NCBI RefSeq assembly: GCF_000931445.1
Contig: NZ_CP010849.1
Span: forward strand, 4,836,001-4,900,000
Length of the DNA: 64,000 bases
Direction of reading: 5' to 3'
From: Streptomyces cyaneogriseus subsp. noncyanogenus
GTDB lineage: Bacteria; Actinomycetota; Actinomycetes; Streptomycetales; Streptomycetaceae
The notes under the pieces were generated by a model. That model searched no databases, was not told the DNA's origin, and saw only the letters and a list, made by a program, of their open reading frames with translations. The translations under genes and the position numbers were made by a program. This document shows positions 9,047 to 17,145 of the stretch, one piece after another. Within the stretch, counting starts at the first letter, position 1; the number at the start of each line of letters is the position of its first letter.

Positions 9047-9428
9047 GATTGAGGCTCCCTCCTTGAAACAAGCCGAGTTTAGGGACTGCCGACACGGCAC
9101 TTCGACCCATCCCCACTGGTGAGCTTGCCCACACGGAGCGTGATACAAGGCTCGCTCGACCCGCGTAAGCCCTTGTCGCACCTGGGCACGCGGGATTCCT
9201 TCGGGAAACCCTAGCCGCCCGCTGTGGTCAAGGTCTCTGTCACCACGTGCTGCGGGCCACTCGGTTTCTTTGTGGAGTCCCTACGAATGGCCCAATGATT
9301 CTTTGCCCTCCGTAGAAGTCTTGTCCCCGGGTTTACCGGTGAGTAGCGTGCTCGGTGCCTTGGACTACTTGGGGTGACAGCAGCCTTGCCCGGGGCGCTC
9401 GGGCAGCGGTCGAAGGGGGGTGGGGCCG
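9047..9428. other. Divergent promoter region of accA2 and the small membrane protein gene
   Basis: No gene was found in these 382 bp. The interval is less GC-rich than its surroundings. On the minus strand a TAAACT (-10 like, 9076-9081) lies about 30 bp before the accA2 start. On the plus strand there is a good promoter at 9321-9349. No clear operator palindrome was seen. Confidence 0.5.
9321..9349 (+). promoter_or_regulatory. Candidate vegetative promoter for the small membrane protein
   Basis: TTGTCC at 9321-9326 and TAGCGT at 9344-9349 are separated by exactly 17 bp, a good match to the streptomycete HrdB consensus (TTGAC-N17/18-TANNNT). The predicted start would fall near 9356, about 70 bp before the gene. 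Confidence 0.5.
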
Positions 9429-9911
9429 GTGGTACGCGGACCGGTGGCATGCGTCGTGGCGGTCGTGCTCTTCGCCGAGGCGCTCGGCGTGGCGGCCCTC
9501 AACTGGTTCCTCGGACTCGTCGTCGACCGGCAGAACATGTCCCTGGCCGGGCTCGACCCGGACGTGATGTCGGTGTCCTCGAAGGTCGGCGGCCTGGTCT
9601 TCGCCCTCTACTTCGCCCTGTGCGGCCTGGCCGCCCTGCTGGTGGCCCTGCGCGGCCGGCGCCCGGCCGGCCTGGGCAGGATCCTGCTGATCAGCGCCGC
9701 CGTGGTGCACGGGCTGCTCGGCGCCTTCGCCTGGGGGCTGGTGGGCGTGGGCGCGTTCCTGTGCATGGTGGCCGTCCTCGGGCTCATCGTGCTGCTGCTG
9801 ATGACCTACGACGCCCCGGAGCGGGCGCCGGCCGGGCCCGAGGACGGCGGACGGGACGGCGGGGACGGCGGCGCGCCCCTCAGCCCTCCGCCGGCGCCCA
9901 CAGCTCCGTGA
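9429..9911 (+). CDS. Small four-helix membrane protein, function unknown
   Basis: About 160 residues with four hydrophobic segments ([55 protein letters not shown] and [19 protein letters not shown]) and a charged, Gly/Asp/Pro-rich cytoplasmic tail. The GTG at 9429 is preferred because a run of G at 9415-9420 gives it an 8-nt spaced ribosome-binding site; a GTG at 9420 is also in frame. The gene converges on maf and overlaps its 3' end by 32 bp. I do not recognise a named family. Its position between accA2 and maf is, from memory, conserved in streptomycetes. Confidence 0.7.
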   Translation: MVRGPVACVVAVVLFAEALGVAALNWFLGLVVDRQNMSLAGLDPDVMSVSSKVGGLVFALYFALCGLAALLVALRGRRPAGLGRILLISAAVVHGLLGAFAWGLVGVGAFLCMVAVLGLIVLLLMTYDAPERAPAGPEDGGRDGGDGGAPLSPPPAPTAP

Positions 9912-10675
9912 TCGGCACGCCGAGCTCCGCGAGCAGCCGCCGGACCAGCGGCAGGCTGATGCCGATCACATTGCCGTGGTCGCCGTCGATGCCGTCGATG
10001 AACGGGGCCGAGCGGCCGTCGAGCGTGAACGCCCTCGTATAACTTCGTATAATGTATGCTATACGAAGTTATTACGAGCTCCGTGATCGGCACGCCGAGC
10101 TCCGCGAGCAGCCGCCGGACCAGCGGCAGGCTGATGCCGATCACATTGCCGTGGTCGCCGTCGATGCCGTCGATGAACGGGGCCGAGCGGCCGTCGAGCG
10201 TGAACGCCCCGGCGACGTGGAGGGGTTCGCCGGAGGCGACGTAGGCGGCGATCTCCTCGTCGGTGGGCTCGCCGAAGCGGACGACGGTGGAGGCGGTGGC
10301 CGAGGCGTACCGGCCGCTGGCGGTGTCGTGGACGCAGTGGCCGGTCTGCAGGGTGCCCACCCGGCCCCGCATCGCCTTCCAGCGGGCGGTGGCCTCCTCG
10401 GCGTCGGCGGGCTTGCCGAGCGCCCGGCCGTCCAGGTCGAGCACGGAGTCGCAGCCGATCACCAGAGCGCCCTGGACCTCCGGCTTCGCGGCCACGACGG
10501 AGGCTTTGGCCTCGGCCAGGGCGAGGGCGAGTTCGGCGGGGGTGGGGGCGGTGACGGCGTCCTCGTCGACACCGCTCACGATCACCTCGGGGGCGAGTCC
10601 GGCCTGGCGGAGCAGGCCGAGCCGGGCGGGTGACTGGGAGGCGAGAACGAGTCGGCGGCGCGGCTGAACTGTCAT
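9880..10675 (-). CDS. maf: Maf-family nucleotide pyrophosphatase, frame broken by an assembly artefact
   Basis: The N-terminal 199 residues are a normal Maf protein: [14 protein letters not shown], the acidic segment around [29 protein letters not shown] and [18 protein letters not shown]. Maf enzymes hydrolyse non-canonical or pyrimidine NTPs to monophosphates. Reading from the ATG at 10675 the frame is intact until 10077, where a 42-bp linker block (10035-10076) and a repeat of 133 bp interrupt it and give a false tail. If the 175 inserted bases are removed, the frame continues through the first repeat copy to [10 protein letters not shown] and the TGA at 9880-9882, giving 206 residues, the normal length. 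I therefore annotate the corrected extent, not the artefactual readthrough. The gene itself is almost certainly intact in the organism. Confidence 0.85.
9902..10209. repeat. False tandem duplication in maf around the linker
   Basis: Positions 9902-10034 and 10077-10209 are identical over all 133 bp and are separated only by the 42-bp linker. Within a protein-coding gene whose reading frame is restored by deleting one copy plus the linker, this is best read as a mis-assembled paired-end read. Confidence 0.9.
10035..10076. other. loxP-containing 454 paired-end linker, copy 1 (assembly artefact)
   Basis: The 42 bp contain a complete loxP: 13-bp arms ATAACTTCGTATA and TATACGAAGTTAT around the ATGTATGC spacer, with TCGT before and TACG after. 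That extended form, including the flanks, is the linker used in 454 Titanium mate-pair libraries. Its AT content is foreign to this genome, and identical blocks occur at 45884 and 52939. Confidence 0.93.
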
Positions 10676-10706
10676 GCGGTCAGCGTATCGGCGTCGTCCG
10701 GGCGCC

Positions 10707-10844
10707 TCACCTCACACCGATCACGATCATCGCGAGCACCATGGCCAGCGCCAGGAGAACGCCCATCCGCCGCACTCTCGCCTGCGTCTCGCGCAGCTCC
10801 TCGGGCGGTTCGTTCTCGGGGTCGGACCACAGCATGCCTTCCAT
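10707..10844 (-). CDS. Small single-pass membrane protein, MmpB-like
   Basis: A 45-residue protein (42 if the second ATG at 10835 is used) with an acidic N-terminal head, [17 protein letters not shown], a basic RVRRMG and one C-terminal membrane helix, [17 protein letters not shown]. The head-helix pattern and the place between maf and the carboxylase genes match what I remember as the streptomycete morphogenic membrane protein MmpB; the name is from memory and should be confirmed. The frame stays open far upstream, but only this end shows protein-like composition. It is divergent from the GDSL gene, and a perfect 16-bp palindrome lies 28 bp upstream. Confidence 0.65.
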   Translation of the reverse strand: MEGMLWSDPENEPPEELRETQARVRRMGVLLALAMVLAMIVIGVR

Positions 10845-10871
10845 CGTCCGGCGGCCGTCCGAAGCGACGCC

Positions 10872-10887
10872 TGAGTACGCGTACTCA
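10872..10887. promoter_or_regulatory. Perfect 16-bp palindrome in a divergent promoter region
   Basis: TGAGTACGCGTACTCA lies between the starts of the small membrane protein (10844, minus) and the GDSL esterase (10966, plus). It is a plausible dimeric-regulator operator. An ACGGGATC...GATCCCGT inverted repeat (10898-10905, 10943-10950) follows. The regulator is unknown. Confidence 0.5.
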
Positions 10888-10965
10888 ACTTGCGGCCACG
10901 GGATCAAAAGGGTCTGGCGCTCCGTTAAGCTAAAGGAACTCCGATCCCGTTTGGAAGGGTGGGTC

Positions 10966-12096
10966 ATGTTCACCACTGCCTGGACCGCGTCACCGCAGCT
11001 CCCCAGCGAAGGCTTCACCCCCAACTGGTCCCGTGAGGGCTTCTGGCGCCAGTCGCTGCGCCAGGTCGTCCGGCTGACCGCCGGCGGCGGACGGATCCGC
11101 GTCCGGCTCTCCCACGCGTACGGGACCTCCCCGGTGCGCATCGCCGGTGCCACCGTCGCCCGCACCGCCGCCGGGGCCGCCGTGGCACCCGGCACGCTCA
11201 CGCCCCTCACCTTCGGCGGTGAGCGCGGCACGGTGCTGCCCGCGCGCGGGCAGACGGTCAGCGACCCGGCCGCACTGGCCGTCGCCGCCGGGGAGTCGGT
11301 CACCGTCACCCTCTTCTTCGACGCGGCGACCGGGCCCGCCACCTTCCACGCCCAGGCGTTCACGACCGCCTACCGGGGCGGCGGGGACCTGCTCGCGGAC
11401 GCCGGCGGCGCGGGCTACGACGAGACGACCGAGTCCTGGTACTTCCTGGCCGCCGTCGAGACCGACGCCGGGCGCACCGACGGCATCGCCCTGTTCGGCG
11501 ACTCCCTCACCGACGGCTTCGGCTCCACCCCGGGCGCCGACCGCCGCTGGTCCGACGCGCTCGCCGACCGCACCGGACGGCCCGTCCTCAACGCCGGGAT
11601 CGGCGGCAACCTGCTGCTCAACGACTCCGCCTGGTACGGCGAGAAGGGCGTCCACCGCCTGGCCCGGGACGTCCTCGCCCATCCCGGCGTGGACACCCTG
11701 GTCGTCCTGCTCGGCGTCAACGACATCGGCTTCAGCGAGACCCGCGAGCAGCCGACGTACAAGCCGGCGCCCGTGCTGGAGGCCGCCGACCTGATCGACG
11801 GCTACCAGGCGTTGATACGGCAGGCCCGGCAGCGGGGCCTGCGGGTGATCGGCGCGACACTGGCGCCGTTCGGCGGCTCCGACCACTGGGGCGAGCACGC
11901 CGCCAAGGTGAGCCACGAGGTGAACGAGTGGATCCGCACCTCGGGCGCCTACGACGCGGTGGTGGACCTCCACCGCCTGCTGGCCGACCCGGCGGACGCG
12001 GACCGGCTGCGGCCGGCGTACGACTTCGGCGACCACCTGCACCCCGGCGACGAGGGGTACGCGGTGATGGCCGAAGCCGTCGCGGCCGTGCTCTGA
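10966..12096 (+). CDS. GDSL/SGNH-family esterase or lipase
   Basis: The 376-residue protein begins at ATG 10966 behind GGAAGGG. An N-terminal beta-rich domain of about 165 residues precedes an SGNH hydrolase domain. Block I is ALFGDSLTDGFGS (nucleophile serine), block II is NAGIGGN, block III is LLGVNDIG and block V is DHLHPGDEGY with the catalytic Asp and His. There is no signal peptide, so it may be cytoplasmic, unlike most streptomycete GDSL lipases; some relatives in this two-domain group are secreted. The acyl substrate is unknown. It converges on the epsilon-subunit gene with a hairpin between them and breaks the maf-pccE run. Confidence 0.88.
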   Translation: MFTTAWTASPQLPSEGFTPNWSREGFWRQSLRQVVRLTAGGGRIRVRLSHAYGTSPVRIAGATVARTAAGAAVAPGTLTPLTFGGERGTVLPARGQTVSDPAALAVAAGESVTVTLFFDAATGPATFHAQAFTTAYRGGGDLLADAGGAGYDETTESWYFLAAVETDAGRTDGIALFGDSLTDGFGSTPGADRRWSDALADRTGRPVLNAGIGGNLLLNDSAWYGEKGVHRLARDVLAHPGVDTLVVLLGVNDIGFSETREQPTYKPAPVLEAADLIDGYQALIRQARQRGLRVIGATLAPFGGSDHWGEHAAKVSHEVNEWIRTSGAYDAVVDLHRLLADPADADRLRPAYDFGDHLHPGDEGYAVMAEAVAAVL

Positions 12097-12108
12097 GGTC
12101 CTCCGCCC

Positions 12109-12141
12109 GGAGCGGGCCGGATCAGGGAGCCGGCCCGCTCC
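12109..12141. terminator. Bidirectional terminator between the GDSL gene and pccE
   Basis: A perfect 12-bp stem (GGAGCGGGCCGG at 12109-12120, complement at 12130-12141) with a 9-nt loop lies between convergent stops at 12096 and 12149. Confidence 0.75.
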
Positions 12142-12148
12142 CGGCGGT

Positions 12149-12361
12149 TCAGGCCCCCGGCCAGTAGGTGCGCGCCCACGCGGCCGGTCCCGGCTGCGGC
12201 AGGCGGCGGGCGGCCAGGCGGGACGGGTCGGACCAGGCGGCCCGGGCCGAGGGCGCGCCGGGCGGCGCGGTCTCCGCCGCCGCGGCGCGGGCCCGGACCA
12301 CCGCCAGGGCGGCGGCCAGCTCCTCCGGGGTCGGGTTGCCCCGTACGACCTTGATGTTCAT
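12149..12361 (-). CDS. pccE: Acyl-CoA carboxylase epsilon subunit
   Basis: The 70-residue protein MNIKVVRGNPTPEELAALA... ends with WARTYWPGA. The start motif (I-x-V-x-R-G-x-P-T-x-E-E-x-A-A) and the terminal W-x-x-x-x-W/Y are hallmarks of the small actinobacterial epsilon subunit, which binds the beta-chain hexamer and raises carboxylase activity. The middle is Ala/Arg-rich and disordered-looking, as usual. It lies 24 bp downstream of pccB on the same strand, so the two are almost certainly cotranscribed. Confidence 0.9.
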   Translation of the reverse strand: MNIKVVRGNPTPEELAAALAVVRARAAAAETAPPGAPSARAAWSDPSRLAARRLPQPGPAAWARTYWPGA

Positions 12362-12385
12362 GACGGCTCCCAGGGATCCGCGGGC

Positions 12386-13990
12386 CTACAGGGGGATGTT
12401 GCCGTGCTTCTTCGGAGGGAGGGATTCCCGCTTGGTGCGCAGCTGACGCAGGCCGCGCACGACGTGGCGGCGGGTGTCCGACGGCATGATCACCGCGTCG
12501 ACGTAGCCGCGTTCGGCGGCGACGTAGGGGTTGAGGAGGGTGTCCTCGTACTCCCGCATCAGCCGGGCGCGGACCGCCTCGACGTCCTCGCCGCCCGCCT
12601 CGGCCTCGGCCAGGGCGCGGCGGTGCAGGATGTTGACCGCGCCCTGCGCGCCCATGACCGCGATCTGCGCCGTGGGCCAGGCCACATTGAGGTCGGCGCC
12701 CAGGTGCTTGGAACCCATGACGTCGTAGGCGCCGCCGAACGCCTTGCGGGTGATGACCGTGATGAGGGGGACGGTGGCCTCGGCGTAGGCGTAGATCAGC
12801 TTGGCGCCGCGCCGGATGATCCCGTCGTGCTCCTGATCGACGCCCGGCAGGAAGCCGGGGACGTCCACGAAAGTCAGCACCGGGATGTTGAAGGCGTCGC
12901 AGGTCCGCACGAAGCGGGCCGCCTTCTCGCTGGCCTTGATGTCCAGGCACCCCGCGAACTGCATCGGCTGGTTGGCGACGACGCCGACCGCGGCGCCCTC
13001 GACCCGGCCGAAACCGGTGAGGATGTTCGGCGCGTACAGCGGCTGCGTCTCGAAGAACTCGCCGTCGTCCAGGACGTGCTCGATCACCGTGTGCATGTCG
13101 TACGGCTGGTTGGCGCTGTCCGGGACGAGCACGTCCAGCTCGCGGTCCTCGTCGGTGACGGCGAGGTCCGCCTCCTCCGGGAAGGCCGGGGGCTCGGAGA
13201 GGTTGTTGGACGGCAGGTACGACAGCAGTTGCTTGATGTACTCGACGGCGTCCTTCTCGTCACCGGCCATGTGGTGGGCCACGCCCGAGGTCGCGTTGTG
13301 GGTGCGGGCGCCGCCCAGCTCCTCGAAGCCGACGTCCTCGCCCGTCACCGTCTTGATCACGTCCGGGCCGGTGATGAACATGTGCGAGGTCTGGTCGACC
13401 ATGACCGTGAAGTCGGTGATCGCGGGCGAGTAGACCGCCCCGCCCGCGCACGGGCCGACGACCAGGCTGATCTGCGGGATCACCCCGGAGGCATGGGTGT
13501 TGCGGCGGAAGATCTCCCCGTAGGCGCCGAGGGAGGCGACCCCCTCCTGGATGCGGGCGCCGCCGGAGTCGTTGATGCCGATGACCGGGCAGCCGGTCTT
13601 CAGCGCGAAGTCCATCACCTTGACGATCTTCTGGCCGTAGACCTCGCCGAGGGCGCCGCCGAAGACGGTGAAGTCCTGGGAGAAGACGGCGACCGGGCGC
13701 CCGTCGACCGTGCCGTAGCCGGTCACGACCCCGTCGCCGTAGGGGCGGTTCTTCTCCAGGCCGAAGTGGTGGGAGCGGTGCCGGGCGAACTCGTCCAGCT
13801 CGACGAAGGACCCCTCGTCCAGCAGCAGGTCGATCCGCTCACGCGCCGTCAGCTTGCCCTTGGCGTGCTGCTTTTCGACCGCGCGTTCCGAACCGGCGTG
13901 CGTCGCTTCCTCGATACGGCGCCTCAGGTCCGCGAGCTTGCCCGCGGTGGTGTGAAGGTCAGGCTGCTGCAGTTCTTCCGGCTCGGACAT
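12386..13990 (-). CDS. pccB: Propionyl-CoA carboxylase beta chain (carboxyltransferase)
   Basis: The 534-residue protein has the two crotonase-like halves of the carboxyltransferase fold: [19 protein letters not shown] and [12 protein letters not shown] in the first, and [24 protein letters not shown] and [16 protein letters not shown] in the second. These carry the oxyanion-hole glycines for CoA thioester and biotin. The residue after GGAY is aspartate (about 423). In S. coelicolor the equivalent Asp422 marks PccB, which prefers propionyl-CoA, while isoleucine marks AccB, so propionyl-CoA preference is inferred. GGGAG lies about 10 nt before the ATG. With pccE and AccA2 it forms the complex that makes methylmalonyl-CoA. 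Confidence 0.95.
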   Translation of the reverse strand: MSEPEELQQPDLHTTAGKLADLRRRIEEATHAGSERAVEKQHAKGKLTARERIDLLLDEGSFVELDEFARHRSHHFGLEKNRPYGDGVVTGYGTVDGRPVAVFSQDFTVFGGALGEVYGQKIVKVMDFALKTGCPVIGINDSGGARIQEGVASLGAYGEIFRRNTHASGVIPQISLVVGPCAGGAVYSPAITDFTVMVDQTSHMFITGPDVIKTVTGEDVGFEELGGARTHNATSGVAHHMAGDEKDAVEYIKQLLSYLPSNNLSEPPAFPEEADLAVTDEDRELDVLVPDSANQPYDMHTVIEHVLDDGEFFETQPLYAPNILTGFGRVEGAAVGVVANQPMQFAGCLDIKASEKAARFVRTCDAFNIPVLTFVDVPGFLPGVDQEHDGIIRRGAKLIYAYAEATVPLITVITRKAFGGAYDVMGSKHLGADLNVAWPTAQIAVMGAQGAVNILHRRALAEAEAGGEDVEAVRARLMREYEDTLLNPYVAAERGYVDAVIMPSDTRRHVVRGLRQLRTKRESLPPKKHGNIPL

Positions 13991-14100
13991 CGGGACGCGG
14001 CTCCCTGCCTGCTCAAAAGTGGGGACGGTTACTCATCGGCAGCGTAGTAGTGCGCCTACCGTTCGGCAGTGCGGTGTTTCCCACACCTAGGGTGGCTTGC

Positions 14101-14967
14101 ATGACGCCGCGAGATGCCTCAGACGGAAACAGCAGCCGGTGGTCCGATCTGGACCGGCCGCCCCTCAACGCCGCCGCGCTGCGGCGCGCGCTGGTACGGG
14201 AGGGAGGGCTGTGGTCCGAGGTGGAGGTGGTGCAGCGCACCGGTTCCACCAACTCCGACCTGGCCGCCCGCGCCGCCGAGGGTGCGGTGGCCGAGGGCGC
14301 CGTCCTGGTCGCCGAGGAGCAGACCGCCGCCCGGGGCCGCCTGGACCGGCAGTGGACGGCACCGCCCCGCTCCGGCCTCTTCTTCTCCGTGCTGCTGCGG
14401 CCCGCCGAGGTCCCGGTGGCCCGCTGGGGCTGGCTGCCGCTGCTCACCGGCGTCGCCGTGGCGACCGGCCTGTCCCGCACGGCGGGCGTCGACACGGCGC
14501 TGAAGTGGCCCAACGACCTGCTGGTCACCGTCGGCGGCGAGGAACGCAAGGCAGGCGGCATCCTCGCCGAGCGGGCCGGCGCCGACGGCGTCGTCATCGG
14601 CGTCGGCGTCAACGTCACCCTGCGCGCCGAGGAGCTGCCGGTGCCGCACGCCGGGTCGCTGGCGCTGGCCGGCGCCGTGAGCACCGACCGGGACCCGCTG
14701 CTGCGGGGCGTGCTGCGGTCGCTGGCGGACTGGTACGGGCGGTGGCGGGCGGCGGACGGCGACCCCGCCGCGTGCGGGCTCCAGGAGACGTACGCCGCCG
14801 GGTGCGCGACGCTGGGCCGCCGGGTGCGGGCCGAGCTGCCGGGCGACCGGTCGGTGACCGGGGAGGCCGTCGCCGTCGACGGGGACGGCCGGCTGGTGCT
14901 GGCCACGGAGGACGGCGTCCAGGAGCCGGTGGGCGCCGGGGACATCGTCCATCTGCGCCCGGCCTGA
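14101..14967 (+). CDS. birA: Biotin--[acetyl-CoA-carboxylase] ligase
   Basis: The 288-residue enzyme attaches biotin to the AccA2 lysine via biotinyl-5'-AMP. Visible motifs are the biotin-site GSTNSDLA, the adenylate loop AARGRLDRQW and the catalytic KWPNDLLV, followed by KAGGIL, GVGVNV and a C-terminal SH3-like domain. There is no N-terminal DNA-binding domain, so it is a group I ligase without repressor function. The ATG at 14101 is used. TAGGGT at 14088-14093 sits 7 nt before it, which suggests a leaderless transcript. It is divergent from pccB, with 110 bp between starts. Confidence 0.93.
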   Translation: MTPRDASDGNSSRWSDLDRPPLNAAALRRALVREGGLWSEVEVVQRTGSTNSDLAARAAEGAVAEGAVLVAEEQTAARGRLDRQWTAPPRSGLFFSVLLRPAEVPVARWGWLPLLTGVAVATGLSRTAGVDTALKWPNDLLVTVGGEERKAGGILAERAGADGVVIGVGVNVTLRAEELPVPHAGSLALAGAVSTDRDPLLRGVLRSLADWYGRWRAADGDPAACGLQETYAAGCATLGRRVRAELPGDRSVTGEAVAVDGDGRLVLATEDGVQEPVGAGDIVHLRPA

Positions 14968-15081
14968 GAGGGCGGTGGCCCCCCGGTGGCCCCGGCTCGC
15001 GCGAGTGAGCTGGCGCACAGAGCTGCCGTAGAGTTGAGGCCGGTCGGTACCTGACCGCGGCAGATCGGAAGGGCAGCAGGC

Positions 15082-16203
15082 GTGACCGTCGACGACACGG
15101 GCTCCGGCACGGCCGGGGACGGCCGGGGAGACCACCCCGCCGATCCCGGAGAGGACCCGCTCGCGCTGCGCCTGGAACAGCTCATCCTGGGCGCGGAGCG
15201 CCGCTACACCCCCTTCCAGGCGGCCCGCAGCGCGGGCGTCTCCATGGAGCTGGCCTCCCGCTTCTGGCGGGCCATGGGCTTCGCCGACATCGGGCAGGCC
15301 AAGGCGCTCACCGAGGCCGACGTGCTCGCGCTGCGGCGCCTGGCCGGTCTGGTGGAGGCGGGCCTGCTCAGCGAGGCGATGGCCGTGCAGGTGGCCCGCT
15401 CCACGGGGCAGACCACCGCCCGGTTGGCCGAATGGCAGATCGACTCCTTCCTGGAGGGCCTGACCGAGCCGCCCGAGCCCGGCATGACCCGCACCGAGGT
15501 GACGTACCCGCTGATCGAACTGCTCCTGCCGGAGCTGGAGGAGTTCCTCGTCTACGTCTGGCGGCGCCAGCTCGCCGCCGCCACCGGCCGGGTCGTGCAG
15601 GCCGCCGACGACGAGGAGATGGTCGACCGGCGGCTCGCCGTCGGCTTCGCCGATCTGGTCGGCTTCACCCGGCTGACCCGCCGCATGGAGGAGGAGGAGC
15701 TCGGCGAGCTCGTCGAGGCCTTCGAGACCACCGCCGCCGATCTGGTCGCGGCGCGCGGCGGGCGGCTCATCAAGACCCTCGGCGACGAGGTGCTGTACGC
15801 CGCCGACGACGCGGGCACGGCCGCCGAGATCGCGCTGCGCCTGATCGAGACCATGGCCAACGACGAGACCATGCCGGAGCTGCGCGTCGGCATGGCCTTC
15901 GGCACGGTCACCACCCGTATGGGCGATGTCTTCGGCACCACCGTGAACCTCGCCTCCCGGCTCACCTCCATAGCCCCCCGCGACGCCGTCCTCGTCGACA
16001 GCGCCTTCGCCCAGGAACTGATCCGCACCGGGGACGCCCCGGCCTCCGAGGCGCAGGCGGCCGAGGAGGCCGCCGCCGCGGAGAAGGAGGGCACCGAGCC
16101 GCCGGCCTACCGCTTCGCCCTCCAGCCGATGTGGCAGCGTCCGGTGCGCGGCCTCGGCGTGGTCGAGCCGTGGCTGCTGTCCCGGCGCGGCGCGGAGCAG
16201 TAG
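15082..16203 (+). CDS. cya: Class III adenylate cyclase
   Basis: The 373-residue soluble protein makes cAMP from ATP. The C-terminal half is a class III cyclase homology domain with both metal-binding aspartates (VGFADLVGFTRL and LGDEVLYAAD) and the transition-state region FGTTVNLASRL, where the N-x-x-x-R is present. The N-terminal ~190 residues are helical and hold no membrane segment; they contain a helix-turn-helix-like stretch (AARSAGVSMELASRFWRAMGF), as in the known streptomycete Cya. The GTG at 15082 has GGAAGGGCAG upstream. A -10-like TAGAGT lies at 15029-15034. In streptomycetes cAMP affects germination and development through Crp. Confidence 0.92.
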   Translation: MTVDDTGSGTAGDGRGDHPADPGEDPLALRLEQLILGAERRYTPFQAARSAGVSMELASRFWRAMGFADIGQAKALTEADVLALRRLAGLVEAGLLSEAMAVQVARSTGQTTARLAEWQIDSFLEGLTEPPEPGMTRTEVTYPLIELLLPELEEFLVYVWRRQLAAATGRVVQAADDEEMVDRRLAVGFADLVGFTRLTRRMEEEELGELVEAFETTAADLVAARGGRLIKTLGDEVLYAADDAGTAAEIALRLIETMANDETMPELRVGMAFGTVTTRMGDVFGTTVNLASRLTSIAPRDAVLVDSAFAQELIRTGDAPASEAQAAEEAAAAEKEGTEPPAYRFALQPMWQRPVRGLGVVEPWLLSRRGAEQ

Positions 16204-16209
16204 CCGGCC

Positions 16210-16920
16210 TCAGTCGCCCGCGTCCAGGAGATCCACGCACAGGCCGATGACCGGTATGCACAGACCGGGCCGCTCCGGCTCCGGCTCCGGCTCGGGGGCG
16301 GGCGGCGCGGGCGGGGCGGTCGGGGTGGTCGGGGTGGTGCGGGACGGGACCGGTGGCGCGGGGGATGTGGGGTGCGGCGCGGGGGTCCGCGGACGCGGCG
16401 GCCGGGGCCCGGCGGAGCGCCCGGCGTCCGGCCCGCCCGGCGCACCGGAGGCGTGCGGGGTGCCGGGGGTGTCCGGGCGGTGGGGGATCGTCGTACTGCC
16501 GGTGCCGGTCCCGGGCCCGGGGGTGTCCGGCGGGGGCGCGGGGGTGCCGTCCATGGCCGTGGCGCCGTGGCGCCCGCCCATGGCGGAGGTCGCCGACGGG
16601 CCGGGCAGGGCCGTGCCGGGCGCCGATCTCGTGGCCTGCCCGGGGACCGTGCCCGCGGCCGGATCCGTGATCCGGTCGGGGCGGGGGGCGTGCATGGTTC
16701 CGGAACCGCCCCCGGCCGGGTCCGACACGATGCGTACGAGGCTCAGGGCGCCGGCCGCCAGTGCGAGCCCGCCCGCGCCGAGCAGCAGCTTGCGCGGGCG
16801 GGGCGGCCGGCGGTGACGGCCGCGCGGCCCCCACGGACGCGGCCGGGCACCGTACGGCGGGAGCGGCGCCGTCCCGGCCTCGGTGCGGTGGTGTGGTGTG
16901 GCCGGTGTGTCCGTCGTCAT
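16210..16920 (-). CDS. Proline-rich single-pass membrane protein with a C-terminal Cys motif
   Basis: A 236-residue protein starting at ATG 16918-16920 behind an excellent ribosome-binding site (GGGGAGGAG). A basic cytoplasmic N-terminus (RPRKLL) is followed by one helix (LLLGAGGLALAAGALSLVRIV, about residues 45-65). A long disordered Pro/Thr/Ser/Gly outer region with four or five Pro-Glu repeats comes next. The chain ends in a distinct hydrophobic tail, GLCIPVIGLCVDLLDAGD, with two cysteines spaced C-x6-C. It resembles a cell-wall-spanning protein with a functional tail, but I do not recognise the family. Its stop is only 7 bp from the converging cya stop. Confidence 0.75.
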   Translation of the reverse strand: MTTDTPATPHHRTEAGTAPLPPYGARPRPWGPRGRHRRPPRPRKLLLGAGGLALAAGALSLVRIVSDPAGGGSGTMHAPRPDRITDPAAGTVPGQATRSAPGTALPGPSATSAMGGRHGATAMDGTPAPPPDTPGPGTGTGSTTIPHRPDTPGTPHASGAPGGPDAGRSAGPRPPRPRTPAPHPTSPAPPVPSRTTPTTPTAPPAPPAPEPEPEPERPGLCIPVIGLCVDLLDAGD

Positions 16921-17145
16921 CGCGCTCCTCCCCGGTGCCCAGGCGTCCCCCGATGTGCCTCGGCGAGCGCACGCTATGCCGTGGCCGGGGCCTGGGGGGC
17001 GGACTCGGAGGCATGTCACTCGAACGGGTACGCGGCGGGCCGGGAACGGTGCCGCCCGGCCGGGAATCGCCGCCGTGCCTTTCCCCGCGCGGCCGGTCCT
17101 GCGATGATCGGACCACTTGTGAACCAGCGTTAACCGGAGGGTGTC

